A stretch of DNA of 7,578 nucleotides from Symbiobacteriaceae bacterium (GTDB lineage: Bacteria > Bacillota_E > Symbiobacteriia > Symbiobacteriales > Symbiobacteriaceae), in NCBI GenBank assembly GCA_027356675.1, contig DAHVXO010000227.1, forward strand, positions 1 to 7,578, in the 5' to 3' direction. Under the pieces are notes generated by a model that saw nothing but the letters and a program-made list of their open reading frames with translations, was not told where the DNA came from and did not search any database. How positions within the stretch are numbered: the first letter of the stretch is position 1; every line of letters begins with the position of its first letter. Position numbers and translations under genes: made by a program. Shown one piece after another: positions 5,083 through 7,578 of this stretch.

Positions 5083-6834
5083 ATGCCTCTGACGGGAGAC
5101 CTAATGGAGCGGATGGCCCGGGAACTCCTCGGTCGTGAGGGCGTTGATCCGGCGCTGATGGCCGAGTCGGCAGACCGGCTGCGGGGGCTGCTGGCCCGGG
5201 TGCGGGCCGCCGATGAGGTGGCTTTGCAGGGCATTGCCCCGGCCTTTCGTTTTGATCCGGCACAGCCCTCGTACACGGATGTGGCGCCTCAGGATCCGCC
5301 GGTCTGGTCGGGTGTAGCGCAGTCCGGCGGGGGCACCGGATACGGCGGCGCCGGCGGTACCACCGGCGTGGTCGCACCGCCGCCCGTTCCTGACGGCGGG
5401 GTGGCCGTGATCACTGACGGGCCCGAATACCTCTGGTGGAGCGCCGCCGACTTGGCAAAGGCCATCCGCCGGCGAAAGCTTTCACCGGTAGAGGTTACTC
5501 GGACGGTGCTCGATCGTATCGTCGCTACCCAGCCGTCGCTGAATGCCTTTGTCACTGTGACGGCGGAGCAGGCGCTACAGGAGGCCCGGGCCGCCGAGGT
5601 GGCTGCCGCCCGCGGCCGATTTGCCGGGCTGCTGCACGGGGTGCCGGTGGCACTCAAAGACCTGATCGAGACGGCGGGTGTACGCACGACTGCCGGGTCC
5701 AAGGTGCTGGCGGAGAATGTGCCCCAGGTGGATGCTACCTGCGTGCAACGGCTGCGGGGTGCGGGGGCCGTGCTGGTAGGCAAGACGGCCACGCACGAGT
5801 TTGCCTTTGGCCCCACCACCGACAGCCCGTACCTGGGCCCGACCCGGAACCCGTGGCGGACGGACTGCGTTCCTGCAGGGTCCAGCGGCGGTTCCGGCGC
5901 CGCGGTGGCTGCAGGGCTGGTACCCGTTGCTCTGGGCACCGACACCGGTGGTTCCATTCGGATGCCGGCGGCGGCCTGCGGCACCTTCGGTCTGAAACCA
6001 ACCTACGGCCGGGTGAGCAAGGCGGGGGTCCTCAGCCTCAGTTGGTCCCTGGATCACCTGGGCCCGCTAACGCGCACGGCCGGGGACGCGGCTCTCGTGC
6101 TCGCCGTCCTTGCCGGGCCGGACCCCTTGGATCCCACAGCCCTGCCAGTCCCAGTCGTAGATTACGTGGGTGCTGTGGCGCGGGCAGGCCTTGGCCTCAG
6201 GGGGATTTGCCTGGGGATCCCGGAGGCCTGGCTGGCCGAGCGGATTGATCCAGAGGTCCTTGCCCACTTTCGACGCTCCGTGGCGCTGCTGCAAGGTCTG
6301 GGCGCCGAAGTGGTCGAGGTGACCCTGCCCCCGGCCGATGTGATGACGTTTGTGAACCGCCTGATCACGCTGGGGGAGGTGGGTGCCTACCACGCGCCCT
6401 TCCTGGCTCGCAGGGCGGATGATTACGCCCCTGACGTCCGGGCGCGGGTTGAGTTGGGCCAGTTCATCCTGGCCCGCGACTACCTGACGGGACAGCGCCT
6501 GCGCGGCGAACTCGCCCGGCAGATGGCCGCGGTCATGCGGCGGGTCGATGTGATCCTGACGCCGACCATGCCGATTCCGGCCCCGCGCATCGGGCAGGGC
6601 ATCTGGGACTTCGGCGGCACTCGGGAAACCGTACAGGAGGCCATGATCCGGTTTACCGCCCCCTTCAGCGTCTCCGGTCAGCCCGCTGCCTCGGTGCCCT
6701 GTGGCCTGACGGAGGCTGGGCTGCCGGTGGGATTGCAGATCGTGGGTCGCCCCCTGGAAGAGGCAGTGGTCCTGCGCATCGCTGCGGCCTACGAGCAGGC
6801 TGCGGGCCTGCCAGGCCGCCCGCCCGGTTTCTGA
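5083..6834 (+). CDS. Amidase-signature hydrolase with GatC/AtzG-like N-terminal extension
   Basis: The 583-aa protein holds a full amidase-signature domain (about residues 115-583) of the GatA/AtzE type with an intact Ser-cisSer-Lys triad: K192 in VALKDLIETAG, cis-Ser S267 in PAGSSGGSGAA, and nucleophile S291 in GTDTGGSIRMPAA; the 24-residue spacing of the two serines is canonical. The first ~60 residues form a helical segment ending in GIAPAFRFDP. This resembles GatC and AtzG (DUF4089), small partners that normally accompany such amidases as separate proteins. A glycine/proline-rich linker (about 64-110) joins the two, suggesting a fused partner-plus-enzyme. Family members hydrolyse amides, allophanate or 1-carboxybiuret; GatA needs GatB, which is absent here, so a tRNA amidotransferase role is unlikely. 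ATG 5083 follows AAAGGGAG with good spacing; the ATG at 5076 is in another frame. It lies 36 bases after the carbamate kinase and is the last gene of the operon. Substrate unknown; oxamate, oxalurate or a carboxybiuret-like compound are possibilities by context only. Confidence 0.9.
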   Translation: MPLTGDLMERMARELLGREGVDPALMAESADRLRGLLARVRAADEVALQGIAPAFRFDPAQPSYTDVAPQDPPVWSGVAQSGGGTGYGGAGGTTGVVAPPPVPDGGVAVITDGPEYLWWSAADLAKAIRRRKLSPVEVTRTVLDRIVATQPSLNAFVTVTAEQALQEARAAEVAAARGRFAGLLHGVPVALKDLIETAGVRTTAGSKVLAENVPQVDATCVQRLRGAGAVLVGKTATHEFAFGPTTDSPYLGPTRNPWRTDCVPAGSSGGSGAAVAAGLVPVALGTDTGGSIRMPAAACGTFGLKPTYGRVSKAGVLSLSWSLDHLGPLTRTAGDAALVLAVLAGPDPLDPTALPVPVVDYVGAVARAGLGLRGICLGIPEAWLAERIDPEVLAHFRRSVALLQGLGAEVVEVTLPPADVMTFVNRLITLGEVGAYHAPFLARRADDYAPDVRARVELGQFILARDYLTGQRLRGELARQMAAVMRRVDVILTPTMPIPAPRIGQGIWDFGGTRETVQEAMIRFTAPFSVSGQPAASVPCGLTEAGLPVGLQIVGRPLEEAVVLRIAAAYEQAAGLPGRPPGF

Positions 6835-6948
6835 GTTGAGCGCTAGCGAACTACTCCCGGACCCTGAGGCCACCTACCCAAGACCATAGTAGAACCGATC
6901 CTGTACGGTGGGGCCCCCTCGCAGGCCTAGCTCAATACAGTCAAACTA

Positions 6949-6982
6949 CGAGGAGCCGCCGGAACTACCCGGTGGCTCCTCG
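6949..6982. terminator. Hairpin between the operon and the minus-strand helicase relic, likely bidirectional terminator
   Basis: CGAGGAGCCGCCGG (6949-6962) pairs with CCGGTGGCTCCTCG (6969-6982), a 14-bp stem with one G-T wobble and a 6-base loop AACTAC. It lies about 115 bases after the amidase stop and 13 bases past the stop of the minus-strand helicase frame. On the plus strand there is no T-run after it; on the minus strand it is followed by TAGTTTGACTGTATT, modestly T-rich. It was probably the terminator of the helicase gene and may also end the plus-strand operon. Confidence 0.6.
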
Positions 6983-6995
6983 CACGCCCCTCAGA

Positions 6996-7247
6996 TCAGT
7001 GGGCAGGCCTGGCAGGCTCGATATGGAGGCTGCGCCCCTGGATGGAGGGATGCTGCATGGCCGCCATGACCGTATGCCCCACCTCTCGGGGGACCTCGAC
7101 AAACGTAAAACTATCGTGGATGTCGATGGCGCCGGTCTGCGCCTGTACAATCAGGTCCGCCGAACAGACGTGATATTCTCTGTGGAAATCAGACCCGAAG
7201 AACTTCTCACGGTTCTCTACCTGGTCTTGGAGATGACCCGATTCCAC
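6996..7247 (-). pseudogene. C-terminal relic of a DEAD-box RNA helicase (DbpA-type RNA-binding domain)
   Basis: On the minus strand the last ~46 residues before the stop (6996-7136) read TGAIDIHDSFTFVEVP, then a helix (AAMQHPSIQGRSLHIEPAR). This is the second half of the RRM-like DbpA domain that ends DEAD-box helicases of the CsdA/DbpA type, where IG.IDIfDsFsFVeVP...GR...v..AR is standard. Upstream, SADLIVQAQ recalls the domain's ADLVGAI segment but with about a dozen residues missing. Before that no helicase sequence is seen, and the frame closes with a stop at 7284-7286. None of the helicase core (DEAD, SAT, HRIGR motifs) occurs in the remaining 290 bases, so the gene has lost at least 350 codons. 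The GTG at 7247 is only a frame-derived start, and a functional short protein is unlikely. The domain identity is read from pattern, not from a search. Confidence 0.65.
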
Positions 7248-7538
7248 TCCTGACCTGACACCACATTTCGGGGGCGGTCTCCACTAGTCGCTATGGTGCC
7301 CACCCACCGCCCTGCAATCCCGCGCGGGCCCTGTTCACGGAAGCTGGCAGCTCGGGTAGACGAAGGTGCTGGTGGCGCCGGTCTCAAGCGTCCATGTGAT
7401 CGCCCTGGCGATCGAAGTCGGCCCCGTACCGGGCGATGGTCCGTCCGGAGAGGGCTTCGTCCATCAGTTTTGACATGCGTGCGTAACGGAGAATCGCAGG
7501 GTGGCGGACTCGGGAAACATAAACCCGACTTCGACTGT

Positions 7539-7545
7539 AAGGAGG
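7539..7545 (+). promoter_or_regulatory. Ribosome binding site of the gene starting at 7553
   Basis: AAGGAGG is a near-perfect anti-16S match with a 7-base spacer to ATG 7553, which decides that start. A TTGACA at 7470-7475 could be a -35 box, but no matching -10 was found at normal spacing. Confidence 0.8.
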
Positions 7546-7552
7546 AACCGCG

Positions 7553-7578
7553 ATGCCCTTGATTCCCTGGAACCCATC
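7553..7578 (+). CDS. Start of a gene, probably Hsp20-family small heat-shock protein (3'-partial)
   Basis: Only MPLIPWNP is visible before the window ends. Starts of the form M.L(I/V)PW(N/D)P followed by FRE are typical of bacterial Hsp20/alpha-crystallin chaperones, which bind unfolding proteins in the cytoplasm. The ribosome binding site is excellent. No CIRCE operator (TTAGCACTC-N9-GAGTGCTAA) is present upstream. That a real gene starts here is nearly certain; the family rests on eight residues and is tentative. Confidence 0.55.

Larger units (their letters stand above)
6835..7552. other. 718-base stretch without an intact gene
   Basis: Between the amidase stop and the next gene start I find no intact coding region. 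6835-6948 shows nothing recognisable. 6949-6982 is a hairpin, and 6996-7247 contains a minus-strand helicase relic. In 7248-7538 the plus-strand frame opening at 7293 is rich in Arg, Gly and Pro, resembles no family and would run into the ribosome binding site of the next gene, so it is not called. A 30-codon minus-strand frame (7384-7476) is discussed under findings. No tRNA, rRNA, CRISPR or transposase was seen. The look is that of an eroding junction. Confidence 0.6.

Noticed and set aside
5083..6834. GatA subunit of a tRNA-dependent amidotransferase
   Set aside because: No gatB is near, and the gene lies in a catabolic operon with a glycine/proline linker extension not typical of GatA.
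5289..6873. Several long minus-strand open frames opposite the amidase gene
   Set aside because: They are shadows of a GC-rich coding region; the plus-strand frame has complete amidase motifs and catalytic triad.
6972..7253. 93-codon plus-strand open frame
   Set aside because: It is the complement of the recognisable minus-strand helicase tail and starts inside the hairpin; no family features.
7293..7562. 89-codon plus-strand open frame
   Set aside because: Composition is Arg/Gly/Pro-rich with no family resemblance, no ribosome binding site was found, and it overlaps the binding site and start of the gene at 7553.

Overview
The window reads as a GC-rich bacterial chromosome segment. Strong AGGAGG-type ribosome binding sites, closely packed co-directional genes and a PucR-family regulator suggest a high-GC Gram-positive lineage (Bacillota of the Symbiobacterium or Thermaerobacter kind), but another GC-rich phylum is possible. 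This is inference from style, not a match to a known genome.

Layout. (1) 1-402 is the C-terminal part of a carbamate kinase that enters from the left edge. (2) 399-621 is an intergenic stretch holding a roughly 30-codon relic of a sugar-type ABC transporter ATPase, a strong hairpin and a tandem 12-bp repeat. (3) 622-2286 encodes an intact PucR-family regulator closed by a clear intrinsic terminator. (4) 2408-6834 is a tight four-gene operon: a DUF2877/AllH-like protein, a cyclase-family metal-dependent hydrolase, a second, full-length carbamate kinase, and an amidase-signature enzyme with an unusual N-terminal GatC/AtzG-like extension. (5) 6835-7552 has no intact gene. It holds a hairpin and, on the minus strand, the leftover C-terminus of a DEAD-box RNA helicase. 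(6) At 7553 a new gene starts with a perfect ribosome binding site and runs off the window; its first residues look like an Hsp20 small heat-shock protein.

How the genes could work together. Carbamate kinase turns carbamoyl phosphate plus ADP into ATP and carbamate. AllH (YlbF) of E. coli belongs, with AllF (FdrA) and AllG (YlbE), to the oxamate carbamoyltransferase of anaerobic allantoin use. PucR regulators commonly control purine and allantoin catabolism. Cyclase-family and amidase-signature enzymes hydrolyse amide or cyclic amide bonds. The simplest reading is a fermentative or nitrogen-scavenging pathway for a ureido or cyclic-amide compound that ends in carbamoyl phosphate and ATP. The substrate cannot be read from the sequence. 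AllF and AllG are not in the window; the partial carbamate kinase at the left edge may be the end of a cluster that contains them. The combination of cyclase, AllH-like protein, carbamate kinase and fused amidase is the best candidate here for an undescribed pathway.
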